This document shows, piece after piece, positions 1-7,760 of a stretch of DNA of 19,375 bases. The stretch lies in the NCBI GenBank assembly GCA_023393895.1, contig JAEXBT010000106.1:1-19375 (forward strand), in the 5' to 3' direction. The notes under the pieces are model-generated. The model did no database searches. It saw nothing but the letters and a program-made list of their open reading frames with translations, and was not told the DNA's origin. This DNA is from Pseudomonadota bacterium (GTDB taxonomy: Bacteria; Pseudomonadota; Gammaproteobacteria; Xanthomonadales; Xanthomonadaceae). A program made the translations under genes and the position numbers. Every line of letters starts with the position of its first letter. Position 1 is the stretch's first letter.

Positions 1-850
1 GCCGGACCAGCTCGGCGACGGTGTCCTCCACCTTGCCGTCGGCATACAGCGAGGATTCGAGGAAGTAGTTGTCGAACGCGACCGCATAGGCGTCGAGGTC
101 GGCGTTCTGCTCGCGCCGCAGCCAGGCGACCGCGAAGCGGCGGATGGCGTCCATGTCGCCCGCGTCCTTCGCGCTGGCGATGGTCTCGCCATCGACCCCC
201 ACCGACTCGCCACGCAGGTAGGCGGCGGCGACATCCGCGATGTAGTCGCCGTTGTAGGCCTCCGCGGGCCAGTCGGCATCGCCGGGCCTCAGGCCATCGA
301 TGCGCGCCTTCACCGACTTCGCGAGGTTCTCGATCTGCACGCCGGCGTCGTTGTAGTAGAACTCGCGCACCACCTGCCAGCCGTTGGCGGCGAGGATGCG
401 GGCGATGGAGTCGCCGATCGCCGCCGCGCGGCCATGGCCGACATGCAGCGGGCCGGTCGGATTGGCCGAGACGTATTCGACGCCCACCGTCTGGCCGGCG
501 CCCGAGTCGTTGCGGCCGAACGCGTCGCCTGCGGCATGGACCGCGTGCACCACCGATTGCCATGCGGTGGGCGCCAGGTGGAAATTGATGAAGCCGGGCC
601 CGGCGATCTCGACGCGCGCGATCGTCGGGTCCTGCGGGAGCGCCTCCACCAGAGACTGCGCCAGTGCACGCGGATTGCTGCGCGCGGCCTTGGCCAGCAG
701 CATCGCCGCATTGGTGGAGAAGTCGCCGTGACTGGTGTCGCGCGGGCGCTCGATCACGAAGTCGGGCGTGGCGCCGTCTGCAGGCAGGGTGCCGGCCGCG
801 CGGAGGGCATCGATGCCCCGGTCGACCAGGGACTTGAGCTGGGATTTCAC
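1..850 (-). CDS. argS: Arginyl-tRNA synthetase, N-terminal part (cut by window edge)
   Basis: Cytoplasmic class I aminoacyl-tRNA synthetase that charges tRNA-Arg with arginine using ATP. About 283 codons are visible and the C-terminal half lies beyond base 1. The translation starts [20 protein letters not shown] and contains the ArgRS Add1-type N-terminal domain (about 1-110). It then has the class I signature in the stretch [20 protein letters not shown], with HVGH at residues 136-139, followed by [15 protein letters not shown], typical of ArgRS. The start is GTG at 850; going upstream in frame there is no ATG before a stop at 887-889, so GTG is the only sensible start. No clear Shine-Dalgarno sequence precedes it. 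It lies downstream of radC on the same strand, but a terminator-like hairpin separates them, so it probably has its own promoter in 851-930. Identification is from recalled family sequence and is very secure. Confidence 0.96.
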   Translation of the reverse strand, partial: MKSQLKSLVDRGIDALRAAGTLPADGATPDFVIERPRDTSHGDFSTNAAMLLAKAARSNPRALAQSLVEALPQDPTIARVEIAGPGFINFHLAPTAWQSVVHAVHAAGDAFGRNDSGAGQTVGVEYVSANPTGPLHVGHGRAAAIGDSIARILAANGWQVVREFYYNDAGVQIENLAKSVKARIDGLRPGDADWPAEAYNGDYIADVAAAYLRGESVGVDGETIASAKDAGDMDAIRRFAVAWLRREQNADLDAYAVAFDNYFLESSLYADGKVEDTVAELVR

Positions 851-930
851 GAAGGAAGACGCGAGGGATGCATGCGGCCCGCCAGTTTACCGGCAGGCGG
901 CCATGCCGCGGAAAAAACAGTGTGTCGGAC

Positions 931-980
931 AGAAAAATGCGGGTCGGCGGGCGGGGCTGGGGAGACGCCGCCCGCTACCC
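931..980 (-). terminator. Rho-independent terminator of radC
   Basis: Read on the minus strand, an 8-bp GC stem (GCGGGCGG, 968-975 pairing with 947-954) is extended by a 4-bp GGGT/ACCC outer stem across a small internal loop. A run of five T follows (plus-strand A at 933-937). It begins two bases after the radC stop codon. The loop is large (13 nt), so strength is uncertain. A second T run lies further on (911-916). Confidence 0.6.
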
Positions 981-982
981 GC

Positions 983-1657
983 CTACAACCAGCCGCGTGC
1001 CGCCAGCGAGACCGGAGGGCCGTCGGCGATCACGAAATGATCAAGCAGGCGCACATCCACCAAGCCGAGGGCGTGCTTCAGGCTGTGGGTCACCGCGCGG
1101 TCGGCCGCGCTTGGCTCCGGATTGCCGCTCGGATGGTTATGGCCGACGATCACCGCGGCGGCGTTGTGCGCCAGCGCGCGCCGCACGACCTCGCGCGGAT
1201 GCACCTCGGTGCCGTCGATGGTGCCGGTGAACAGTTCCTCGAAAGCCAGCGCGCGATGGCGGCTGTCGAGGAACAACGCGGCGAACACCTCGCTGACCCG
1301 GCTGCGCAGGCGCTGGCCGAAGTAGCGACCGGCCGCGGACGGATCCGACAGCGCCTCGCCGCGCTCCAGCCCCGCGGCCATGAAGCGGTTGCACAGCTCC
1401 AGCGCCGCCGTCAGCTTGCAGGCACGCGCCGGCCCGATGCCCTTGAGCTTCGACATCTGCTTGGGCGGGAGTTCGAGCAGTCGACGCAGGGGCCCGTGTT
1501 CGGCCAGCAGGCCACGCGCGGTGGTGACGGCATCCTGCCCGCTCAGTCCCGAGCCGAGGAACAGCGCCAGCAGCTCGGCATCGGAGAGCGCGGTGGCGCC
1601 CTGCTTGAGCAGCTTCTCGCGCGGACGTTCGTCGCGGGGCCAGTCGCGGATGTGCAT
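983..1657 (-). CDS. radC: RadC family JAMM/MPN+ domain protein (UPF0758)
   Basis: 224-residue protein, the same length as E. coli RadC. The N-terminal part (about 1-95) is helix-hairpin-helix-like (LKGIGPARACKLTAALEL). The C-terminal part is an MPN+/JAMM metalloprotease-like fold with the complete zinc motif: a glutamate upstream in EELFTG, then HNHPSG followed by an aspartate in PSAADRAV. The family was once linked to DNA repair, but that role has been questioned and the molecular function of chromosomal RadC is unsettled. The start MHIRDWPRDERPREK is the conserved family N-terminus. The open frame runs much further upstream to 2323, but that part is antisense to coaC. It is divergent from coaC with 117 bases between starts. 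The radC-coaBC-dut-algC order is shared, as recalled, with Pseudomonas. Confidence 0.93.
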   Translation of the reverse strand: MHIRDWPRDERPREKLLKQGATALSDAELLALFLGSGLSGQDAVTTARGLLAEHGPLRRLLELPPKQMSKLKGIGPARACKLTAALELCNRFMAAGLERGEALSDPSAAGRYFGQRLRSRVSEVFAALFLDSRHRALAFEELFTGTIDGTEVHPREVVRRALAHNAAAVIVGHNHPSGNPEPSAADRAVTHSLKHALGLVDVRLLDHFVIADGPPVSLAARGWL

Positions 1658-1759
1658 GGTGGGCTCGTTGATCGGAGGCCTCCAGCCTGCGCCGGCGGGA
1701 CACCGGGCGTCATCGGAGCGGCGTGCCCCATCGGGTAAGCTGGATGCCTGATTCGATGT

Positions 1760-1764
1760 AGGAA
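1760..1764 (+). promoter_or_regulatory. Ribosome binding site of coaC
   Basis: AGGAA ends ten bases before the GTG at 1775 and supports that non-ATG start, since no other in-frame start precedes it in the open frame. The 117-base region between radC and coaC must hold the promoters for both directions, but I see no convincing -35/-10 pair there. Confidence 0.6.
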
Positions 1765-1774
1765 TTCCCCGACC

Positions 1775-2320
1775 GTGAATGCGCCCCGATTCCCGCGCGT
1801 GCTGCTCTGCGTTTGTGGCGGCGTGGCGGCCTACAAGGCGGTCGAACTGGTCCGGCGCCTGCGCGAGGGCGGCAGCGACGTGCAGGTGGCGATGACCGAC
1901 AACGCCACGCGCTTCGTCGGCGCGGCAACCTTCCAGGCGGTGTCCGGCCATCCGGTACGGCAAAGCCTGTGGGATGAAGCCGCAGAGGCGGCGATGGGCC
2001 ACATCGAACTGGCACGCTGGCCGGATGCGATCGTCATCGCGCCGGCGACCGCGAGCACCCTCGCGAAGTTGGCGCATGGGCTGGCCGACGACCTGGTGTC
2101 CACGCTCTGCCTCGCGACCATTGCGCCGGTGTTCGTCGCCCCTGCGATGAACCACCGGATGTGGCTGCACCCGGCCACGCAGGCCAACATCGACACCCTG
2201 CGCGCGCGCGGCGTTAGCGTGATCGGGCCGGGCGTGGGCGCGCAGGCCTGTGGCGAGACCGGACCGGGGCGGATGAGCGAGCCGGCGGAGATCCTCGCCG
2301 CAGTGATGGAGGCGCCGTGA
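1775..2320 (+). CDS. coaC: Phosphopantothenoylcysteine decarboxylase (CoaC half of a split CoaBC)
   Basis: FMN-dependent enzyme that decarboxylates 4'-phosphopantothenoylcysteine to 4'-phosphopantetheine in coenzyme A synthesis. 181 residues, covering the whole CoaC domain of E. coli CoaBC. It has the flavin-binding N-terminus (LLCVCGGVAAYKAVELVRRL), the catalytic His76 in MGHIELARW, the PAMN motif followed by HRMW, and the substrate-lid cysteine Cys159 in ACGETGPGRM. It starts at GTG with a good ribosome binding site. In most bacteria the same chain continues into CoaB. Here it stops with TGA at 2318-2320, inside the GTGA overlap with the next frame. The decarboxylase domain itself looks undamaged. 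Whether the split is genuine or a one-base sequence error cannot be decided from the window; one extra G near 2316 would fuse the frames. Confidence 0.93.
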   Translation: MNAPRFPRVLLCVCGGVAAYKAVELVRRLREGGSDVQVAMTDNATRFVGAATFQAVSGHPVRQSLWDEAAEAAMGHIELARWPDAIVIAPATASTLAKLAHGLADDLVSTLCLATIAPVFVAPAMNHRMWLHPATQANIDTLRARGVSVIGPGVGAQACGETGPGRMSEPAEILAAVMEAP

Positions 2321-2967
2321 CACTCGCCGGCATGCGGGTCATCGTCAGCGCCGGTCCGACCTACGAGGACATCGATCCGGTCCGCTTCATCGGCAACCGC
2401 TCCAGCGGCAAGATGGGCTTTTCGATCGCCCGCGCCGCCGCCGCGCGCGGCGCCGAGGTGGTGCTCGTCGCCGGCCCGGTCCAGCTGCCGACGCCTGAAG
2501 ACGTACGCCGCATCGACGTGCGCAGCGCTGCCGACATGCACGCGGCGGTGATGGATGCCCTGCCCGCCGATCTCTACATCGGTGCCGCGGCGGTAGCCGA
2601 TTTCACCCCGGCGTCGGTCGCCGCAGCCAAGCTGAAGAAGACGCCGGGCAGTGACACACTCACGCTCGAGCTCATCCGCACCCGCGACATCCTCGCCGAG
2701 GTCGCCGCGCACGCGCAGCGGCCGCACCGGGTGGTCGGCTTCGCCGCCGAGACGCACGATGTCGAGCGCTACGCGCGCGGCAAGCTGGAAGCCAAGCGCC
2801 TCGACATGATCTGCGCCAACCGGGTCGGCGTGGCCGGCAGCGGCTTCGAGGCCGATGCCAACACGCTGCAGGTGTTCTGGCGCGATGGAGAAACGGTGAT
2901 CGGTCCTGCTTCGAAGGACGAGGTCGCCACCATGCTGCTCGACCTGATCGACAAGGAACTGCCCTGA
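2317..2967 (+). CDS. coaB: Phosphopantothenate-cysteine ligase (CoaB half of a split CoaBC)
   Basis: CTP-dependent ligase joining 4'-phosphopantothenate to cysteine, the step just before CoaC. 216 residues. Recognisable motifs are [20 protein letters not shown] (nucleotide-binding start), [10 protein letters not shown] with the family asparagine (Asn27), the GAAAVADF stretch followed by the KLKK lysines (the CoaB lysine region), and [21 protein letters not shown] followed by DMICAN. The first codon is GTG at 2317, overlapping the coaC stop by four bases (GTGA), a layout typical of translational coupling. An ATG five codons later (MRVIV) is an alternative start. No recognisable CoaB residue is missing at the junction. 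The stop shares one base with the dut start. Confidence 0.92.
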   Translation: MTLAGMRVIVSAGPTYEDIDPVRFIGNRSSGKMGFSIARAAAARGAEVVLVAGPVQLPTPEDVRRIDVRSAADMHAAVMDALPADLYIGAAAVADFTPASVAAAKLKKTPGSDTLTLELIRTRDILAEVAAHAQRPHRVVGFAAETHDVERYARGKLEAKRLDMICANRVGVAGSGFEADANTLQVFWRDGETVIGPASKDEVATMLLDLIDKELP

Positions 2968-3425
2968 TGCACCACGTGCTGCAACTGAAAGTGCTGGATG
3001 CGCGCTTCGGCGCCGAGTGGCCGCTGCCGGCCTACGCGACCGAGGCCAGCGCCGGCCTCGACCTGCGTGCCGCCCTGGACGCGCCACTGTTGCTGGGGCC
3101 CGGCGAGACGGCACTGGTGCCGTCCGGAATCAGCATCCACATCGCCGACCCGGCGCTGTGCGCGGTGATCCTGCCGCGGTCGGGTCTCGGCCACCGGTAC
3201 GGCATCGTGCTCGGCAACGGCACCGGGTTGATCGATGCCGATTACCAAGGTCCGCTGATGATCAGCGTGTGGAATCGCGGCCGCGAGCCTTTTACGATGC
3301 AGCCCGGGGATCGCATCGCCCAGCTGGTACTGCTGCCGGTGGTGCGTGCCACGCTGCAGGTGGTGGATGAGTTCGAGGCAAGCGCGCGCGGAGCCGGCGG
3401 TTTCGGCCATACCGGCGTGCAATGA
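2967..3425 (+). CDS. dut: dUTP diphosphatase (dUTPase)
   Basis: Hydrolyses dUTP to dUMP and pyrophosphate, which keeps uracil out of DNA and feeds dTMP synthesis. 152 residues, the usual size of a trimeric bacterial dUTPase. All five family motifs are present in order: ASAGLDLRA (27-35), [10 protein letters not shown] (70-79), [15 protein letters not shown] (83-97, with the catalytic Asp90), GDRIAQLVL (114-122) and the C-terminal lid [10 protein letters not shown] (141-150). The ATG at 2967 overlaps the coaB stop by one base, and the stop overlaps the algC start by four, so the gene sits inside a coupled operon. The coaBC-dut pairing is common in proteobacteria. Confidence 0.97.
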   Translation: MHHVLQLKVLDARFGAEWPLPAYATEASAGLDLRAALDAPLLLGPGETALVPSGISIHIADPALCAVILPRSGLGHRYGIVLGNGTGLIDADYQGPLMISVWNRGREPFTMQPGDRIAQLVLLPVVRATLQVVDEFEASARGAGGFGHTGVQ

Positions 3426-5827
3426 CGGGGTTGATGATGAACGAGAAAGCACGCAGGCTGCCCGGGATTTCGCTGGCGGGAGGCGCTTCGAACCGGGTGC
3501 TGCCACTGCTGGCGCTGCTGCTGGCGCTGTTGGGCGCATGGTTGCTGTGGGCCGGTATCCGCCAGTGGCGGGCGGACGCGGTGGCGGAGCAAGTGGCCGA
3601 GCAGCGCGACCAGCTGGCTGGGCGGGCGGGCCAGGTGCTGGCGCAGGCCAGGAAGAACGTCGCTGCGGCGGCAGCCGATCCCGCGGTCATCGCGGCGGCC
3701 GACCCGCTGGCGCAGGCGCAGGCGTTCCGTGCCGCGGCCAAGGGCGCGCAGGAAACCGCGGTGCTGCCGGCCGACCTGCAGGCCGCCTATGCCGGCTTGC
3801 CGGGCACCGGCTACGGCAAGCTGGCGGTCGCCGAAGCGGCGCTCGCCAGTGGCAAGGCCGAAGCCCGCATCGCGCGCGCGGCCAAGGGCAATGCGATCGT
3901 CGCGGCGGTGCCGCTGGCAGGTGGCCAGGTCGCACTGGGCACCTATCCATTGCAACCTTTGCTGGCCGCGCTTTCCGCAACCGATGCCGGCAGCGGCTAC
4001 CTGGCGCTGCGGCAAGGGGCCACGGTGATCGGTGAAACCGGTGCGGCCGACCTGTCGGGCAGCGCCGAGGCCAAGGCGGCCAAGGTGCCGGGCAGCACGT
4101 TGCGGGTGGTCGCGGGCGCACCCTTCGTGCAGCCCGGGCCGTTCGGATTGGAAGGGCTGGCCAGCCTGGTTGCCGGTGGCGTGCTGTTGCTGCTGGCCGC
4201 CGCGATGCTGGCATGGCCTGCGCTGCGTGCGCGTCGCGGCACGCGGTCCGATGGCGCCGGTGAGGAAGTCGAGGCGATGACCCTGGAACAGGCCCTGGCT
4301 GCCGAGCCCAGGGTGCCGCCACCGGTCATCCCGGATGCGGTGCCGCTGGCGAGGGAAACGGAAGGCGCGATGGCGCCGGTGATCCCGGATGTCGCTCTGG
4401 AGGAAGCTCCGCCGACCGACATCACGGTGGCTGCACTGGACACCTTTGATGGGCCATTGCCCGACCGTGGCATCTTCCGCGCCTATGACATTCGGGGCGT
4501 AGTCGGGCAGACGCTGGATGCGGATGTTGCGCGTGCGATCGGCCAGGCCATCGGTTCGCTGATGCACGAAAAGAGCCTGCGCCGCATCGTGGTGGGTCGT
4601 GATGGCCGGCTGTCGGGTCCGGAACTCGCCGGTGCGCTGATCGACGGCCTGCGCAGCACCGGTGCCGATGTCCTCGACATCGGGCTGGCGCCCACGCCAC
4701 TGGTCTATTTCGCCGCGGCACAGGAGGACAACGGTTCCTGCGTGGCGGTCACCGGCAGCCACAATCCGCCCGACTACAACGGCTTCAAGATCGTTGTCGG
4801 CGGCGAGACGCTCTCGGGCGAGGCCATCACCGGCCTGCACGAGCGGCTGGCCGGCGGTCGCATCCACCGGGCTTCGACGCCGGGCCGGCTTGACAGCCGC
4901 GACATGGCCGCGGACTACATCGCGCGCGTGGCCGCCGACATCCGCCTGCAGCGTCCGCTCAAGGTGGTGGTCGATGCCGGTAACGGCGCGGCTGCCGAAC
5001 TGGGGCCGCGCGTGCTCGAGGCGATCGGTGCGGAGGTCGTTCCGCTGTACTGCGAGATCGACGGCGACTTCCCCAACCATCACCCTGATCCGAGCGAGCC
5101 GCACAACCTCGTCGACCTGCAGCGCGAAGTGGCCGCGCACGCCGCCGACCTTGGCATCGCCTTCGATGGCGACGGTGACCGCCTGGGCGTGATCACCCCG
5201 GCCGGGGCCAACATCTTTCCCGACCGTCTGCTGATGCTGTTCGCCGCCGACGTCCTGGAACGCCAGCCGGGCGCGGTGATCGTCTATGACGTGAAATGCA
5301 GTGGCGCGCTGATGCCGTTCATCCTGCGCAACGGCGGCAGCCCGCTGATGTGGAAGACCGGGCATTCGCTGATCAAGGCGAAGATGCGCGAGACCGAGGC
5401 CGAACTGGCTGGCGAGATGAGCGGCCACTTCTTCTTCCGCGAGCGCTGGTACGGCTTCGACGACGGCATCTATTCCGCTGCCCGCCTGCTGGAGATCCTC
5501 GCCGCCCGCGAGGAGGGTGCCGATGCGGTGTTCGCGGAGATCCCGGAGGGCGTCAGCACACCGGAACTGAAGGTGCCGGTGGCCGATCCGCACGCGTTCG
5601 TCGCACGTTTCGCCGCCGAGGGCGATTTCGAGGGTGCCCGCTCGACCACCATCGACGGACTGCGTGCCGACTGGCCGGACGGCTGGGGATTGCTGCGCGC
5701 GTCCAACACCACGCCGATGCTGGTCCTGCGCTTCGAAGCAGACGATGCCGCTGGTCTGGCGCGGATCCAGCAGCAGTTCCGCGACCGGCTGGTCGCCCTC
5801 GAGCCGGATCTGGCACTTCCGTTCTGA
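3422..5827 (+). CDS. algC: Phosphomannomutase/phosphoglucomutase with N-terminal membrane-anchored extension
   Basis: 801 residues. The C-terminal catalytic part (about 350-801) is a complete alpha-D-phosphohexomutase interconverting mannose or glucose 6- and 1-phosphates for exopolysaccharide and LPS precursors. It has the phosphoserine Ser446 in [12 protein letters not shown], the Mg loop DGDGDR (582-587), the sugar-binding GEMSGH loop and the phosphate-binding [15 protein letters not shown]. The first half is unlike a cytosolic mutase: transmembrane segment 26-46, an Ala-rich stretch of about 200 residues predicted to be periplasmic, a second transmembrane segment about 247-268, then a Pro/Glu-rich linker. 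That puts the enzyme on the cytoplasmic face of the inner membrane. Long AlgC forms exist in Pseudomonas and Xanthomonadales. The ATG at 3422 overlaps the dut stop (ATGA); in-frame ATGs at 3434 and 3437 are alternatives. Last gene of the coaC-coaB-dut-algC operon. Confidence 0.92.
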   Translation: MTGLMMNEKARRLPGISLAGGASNRVLPLLALLLALLGAWLLWAGIRQWRADAVAEQVAEQRDQLAGRAGQVLAQARKNVAAAAADPAVIAAADPLAQAQAFRAAAKGAQETAVLPADLQAAYAGLPGTGYGKLAVAEAALASGKAEARIARAAKGNAIVAAVPLAGGQVALGTYPLQPLLAALSATDAGSGYLALRQGATVIGETGAADLSGSAEAKAAKVPGSTLRVVAGAPFVQPGPFGLEGLASLVAGGVLLLLAAAMLAWPALRARRGTRSDGAGEEVEAMTLEQALAAEPRVPPPVIPDAVPLARETEGAMAPVIPDVALEEAPPTDITVAALDTFDGPLPDRGIFRAYDIRGVVGQTLDADVARAIGQAIGSLMHEKSLRRIVVGRDGRLSGPELAGALIDGLRSTGADVLDIGLAPTPLVYFAAAQEDNGSCVAVTGSHNPPDYNGFKIVVGGETLSGEAITGLHERLAGGRIHRASTPGRLDSRDMAADYIARVAADIRLQRPLKVVVDAGNGAAAELGPRVLEAIGAEVVPLYCEIDGDFPNHHPDPSEPHNLVDLQREVAAHAADLGIAFDGDGDRLGVITPAGANIFPDRLLMLFAADVLERQPGAVIVYDVKCSGALMPFILRNGGSPLMWKTGHSLIKAKMRETEAELAGEMSGHFFFRERWYGFDDGIYSAARLLEILAAREEGADAVFAEIPEGVSTPELKVPVADPHAFVARFAAEGDFEGARSTTIDGLRADWPDGWGLLRASNTTPMLVLRFEADDAAGLARIQQQFRDRLVALEPDLALPF

Positions 5828-5839
5828 GCGGAAGCGGCC

Positions 5840-5880
5840 TCAGCCCGCGGGAGCGGGTGCCGGGGGCGTCGGCGGGCTGA
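5840..5880. repeat. Inverted repeat at the algC / secreted protein convergence
   Basis: A perfect 9-bp inverted repeat, TCAGCCCGC at 5840-5848 and GCGGGCTGA at 5872-5880, has a 23-base GC-rich loop. It sits just after the algC stop and includes the stop codon of the opposing gene. No T run follows on either strand, so it is not a classic intrinsic terminator; it could stabilise 3' ends. It may also be simple coincidence in a Pro-rich coding tail. Confidence 0.3.
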
Positions 5881-6532
5881 CGACGGTCGCCGGTGCCTCG
5901 ATGCCCTTCGCCTTGCGGTAGCGCGCGAGCGCCTCCTCGAGCTGGCCATCAAGCGCCGCACGCTCTTCCTGCTGGATGCGATGGACATTCATCGCCTCGA
6001 CCACCGAGGCGCGCTGGGTCAGCACGTTCTGCGCCAGCTTGGGCGGCACCTTGCCCCCCTTCAGTTCGGCATCGGCGGCGGCTTCCAGCATCTGCAGCAG
6101 GCTGCGGCGCTGGTTGTCGACGGCCATCCGCGAGGTCTTCAGGCCCTCTTCCACCATTTCGTAGCGGATCCGGTAGGCCTGACGCAGCGCGTCTTCGGAA
6201 TCGTAGGACTCGGCCAGCGCCAGGTCGCGTCGGCGCTCGGCGGCGGCGGCCTCGGCCTGTTCGGCAGCGGTGGCCTGCTGCACGGACAGCTGGGCGCGCT
6301 CTTCCTCGGTCAGTGCGCGGTTGATGCGGTTGCCGGGCAGGCCGCTGCGGGCGCTGACCTCGGTGCGCGCCTTGTCCACAGCGGAGGCCGGAAGCGCGTC
6401 GCCACAGACGCGCCGGCCGCCTTCGTCCCAGCAGAAGAGCTTCTTCTGAGCGCCGCTGTTCTGCGCCAGCCCCGCGGATGCGGTGGCGGCGAGCGCGATG
6501 ACGAGGCTGGTGGACAACAGCAGGGGCTTCAT
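5840..6532 (-). CDS. Secreted coiled-coil protein with DUF4124-like N-terminus
   Basis: 230 residues, function unknown. The N-terminus MKPLLLSTSLVIALAATASA followed by GLAQ is a typical signal peptide, so the product should be periplasmic. The first mature segment, KLFCWDEGGRRVCGDALPAS, has the aromatic/Asp/Gly pattern of DUF4124 proteins and two cysteines that could form a disulfide. The middle (about 80-210) is rich in Glu, Ala, Arg and Gln with long helical heptad-like stretches (EQAEAAAAERRRDLALAESY), probably a coiled coil. The end is a Pro/Ala tail. The ATG at 6532 overlaps the pyrE stop by four bases (ATGA), so it is translated with pyrE, although nothing links it to pyrimidine synthesis. 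The open frame continues upstream of this ATG, but that part overlaps pyrE and would precede the signal peptide. It faces algC tail to tail with 12 bases between stops. Confidence 0.82.
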   Translation of the reverse strand: MKPLLLSTSLVIALAATASAGLAQNSGAQKKLFCWDEGGRRVCGDALPASAVDKARTEVSARSGLPGNRINRALTEEERAQLSVQQATAAEQAEAAAAERRRDLALAESYDSEDALRQAYRIRYEMVEEGLKTSRMAVDNQRRSLLQMLEAAADAELKGGKVPPKLAQNVLTQRASVVEAMNVHRIQQEERAALDGQLEEALARYRKAKGIEAPATVVSPPTPPAPAPAG

Positions 6533-7206
6533 GTCGGTGTTCCTTGCGGGAGATCGATGGCGCCGTAGCGCTCGCGGTAGGCGGCCAGTGCATCGCGCCA
6601 TTGCGACAGTTCCGGCCGCGCCGCGGAGAAATCTAGCAGGTCGGAGAGGCTGGCGACGGCGATCACAGGGACCCCGTGCGTGGCGGCCACCGCCTGTGCG
6701 GCGGAGCGCGGATCGCCCTCGCGGACCACCTCCTGGCGGTCGAGGCCGATGACGATGCCGGCCACCTGGCCGCCGGCTTCGGCAATCAGCGCCAGCGCCT
6801 CGCCGATCGCGGTGCCGGCGGTGATCACGTCATCGACGATCAGCACGCGGCGGCCGGCCAGCGGCGCGCCGATCAGCTGGCCGCCTTCGCCATGCGCCTT
6901 GGCTTCCTTGCGGTTGAACGCGACAGGCACGTCACGGCCATCGGCGGCCATCGCGCAGGCGGTCGTGGTGGCGAGCGGAATGCCCTTGTAGGCCGGCCCG
7001 AACAGCACGTCGAAATCCAGCCCCGCGTCGGCGATCGCGTCGGCGTAGGCACGTCCGAGCGCAGCCAGTGCGGCACCGGAATCGAAGCGGCCGGCGTTGA
7101 AGAAATACGGGCTCTCGCGGCTGGACTTGAGCGTGAACGTGCCGAAGCGCAGGGCCTCGGCGCGCAGCGCGGCCTCGAGGAAACGGGTGCGGTGGTCCGG
7201 GGTCAT
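6529..7206 (-). CDS. pyrE: Orotate phosphoribosyltransferase
   Basis: Converts orotate and PRPP to orotidine 5'-phosphate in pyrimidine nucleotide synthesis; cytoplasmic, dimeric in the family. 225 residues, close to the E. coli length. It has the N-terminal FTLKSSRESPYFFNAGRF, the GPAYKGIPLA segment, the mobile catalytic loop FNRKEAKAHGEGG (98-110), and the PRPP-binding motif VLIVDDVITAGTA (121-133). The start overlaps the stop of the upstream GNAT gene by four bases, and the stop overlaps the start of the downstream secreted protein by four. This makes a three-gene coupled operon. A Crc-like nuclease gene lies just beyond on the other strand, matching the pyrE-crc neighbourhood recalled from Pseudomonas. 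Confidence 0.97.
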   Translation of the reverse strand: MTPDHRTRFLEAALRAEALRFGTFTLKSSRESPYFFNAGRFDSGAALAALGRAYADAIADAGLDFDVLFGPAYKGIPLATTTACAMAADGRDVPVAFNRKEAKAHGEGGQLIGAPLAGRRVLIVDDVITAGTAIGEALALIAEAGGQVAGIVIGLDRQEVVREGDPRSAAQAVAATHGVPVIAVASLSDLLDFSAARPELSQWRDALAAYRERYGAIDLPQGTPT

Positions 7207-7703
7207 GGGGCTGCCTGGGCGCGGATCATGATCTGTTGCGGGCCGGCGCGTCCGCCGGGAACGTACTGGCCATTGTGGATGAAACCGGCGTGCAGGTAGG
7301 TGGTGATGGCGATGCGGTTGCGGCAGTGCACGGCCAGTACCAGCAGGCGCCGTTCGGGATGACGCCGTTGCAGGTCGGCAGTCAGTGCCTGGACCGCACG
7401 CGCGCCGTAGCCGCGACCCTGCTGGCGTGCGTCGATGCAGAACGCCCGGATGCCCGCGTGCGGAACGCCCAGGTCATGGCCGAGCACCGCACGCGGTGCC
7501 AGGTCGATGCGGTAGAAGCCGATCACCCGGCCATTGGCGAGGATCGCCATTGGCTCGGACAGCGGGTCGGTTTCCGCATCGGCCAGGTTGAACGCCATGT
7601 TGCCGACGTAGGGCGCCTGCTCGGGTGAAACCTCCACCGCGCGCACGCCGACGGCGAGGGTCGGGGTGACCGGGGCGACGTGGATGAGCACGGAATCGGA
7701 CAT
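7203..7703 (-). CDS. GNAT family N-acetyltransferase
   Basis: 166-residue GNAT-fold protein, probably transferring an acetyl group from acetyl-CoA to a small amine or protein. The acetyl-CoA pyrophosphate-binding motif A is QGRGYG (95-100), after the strand GIRAFCIDARQ. Motif B follows in LLVLAVHCRNRIAITTYLHAGF, which has the usual N-x-A-x-x-x-Y-x-x-x-G-F pattern. The upstream strand MAILANGRVIGFYRI also fits the fold. The substrate cannot be read from sequence. It is first in the operon with pyrE and the secreted protein (ATGA overlap) and divergent from the Crc-like nuclease, with 57 bases between starts. Confidence 0.88.
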   Translation of the reverse strand: MSDSVLIHVAPVTPTLAVGVRAVEVSPEQAPYVGNMAFNLADAETDPLSEPMAILANGRVIGFYRIDLAPRAVLGHDLGVPHAGIRAFCIDARQQGRGYGARAVQALTADLQRRHPERRLLVLAVHCRNRIAITTYLHAGFIHNGQYVPGGRAGPQQIMIRAQAAP

Positions 7704-7725
7704 CGGCGGAGCGCTGGCGGGTGGT

Positions 7726-7734
7726 TGCTATCAT
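7726..7734 (+). promoter_or_regulatory. Extended -10 promoter for the Crc-like nuclease gene
   Basis: TGCTATCAT combines an extended TGn element with TATCAT, matching the TATAAT consensus at five of six positions. No clear -35 hexamer is present, as usual for extended -10 promoters. Transcription would start near 7741, about 20 bases before the ATG at 7761. Inferred from sequence only. Confidence 0.5.
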
Positions 7735-7760
7735 CGTCCCACATCCCCGCCGGAAAGCGC

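Noticed and set aside
434..1738. 434-residue plus-strand open frame spanning argS, the intergenic gap and radC
   Set aside because: Crosses two confirmed minus-strand genes and a terminator; no family similarity.
1658..1774. Promoter hexamers for radC and coaC
   Set aside because: Candidate boxes such as TAAGCT at about 1736 and GATGTA at about 1755 match poorly and lack a properly spaced -35.
1658..2323. Long minus-strand open frame continuing upstream of radC and covering coaC
   Set aside because: It is antisense to a well-identified gene, Arg/His/Ala-rich without family similarity, and RadC homologues start at MHIRDWP. It results from third-position GC bias.
3242..5593. 783-residue open frame antisense to algC
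   Set aside because: Composition is His/Arg/Gly/Gln-rich with no recognisable domain, and the plus strand encodes a full mutase. Shadow frame.
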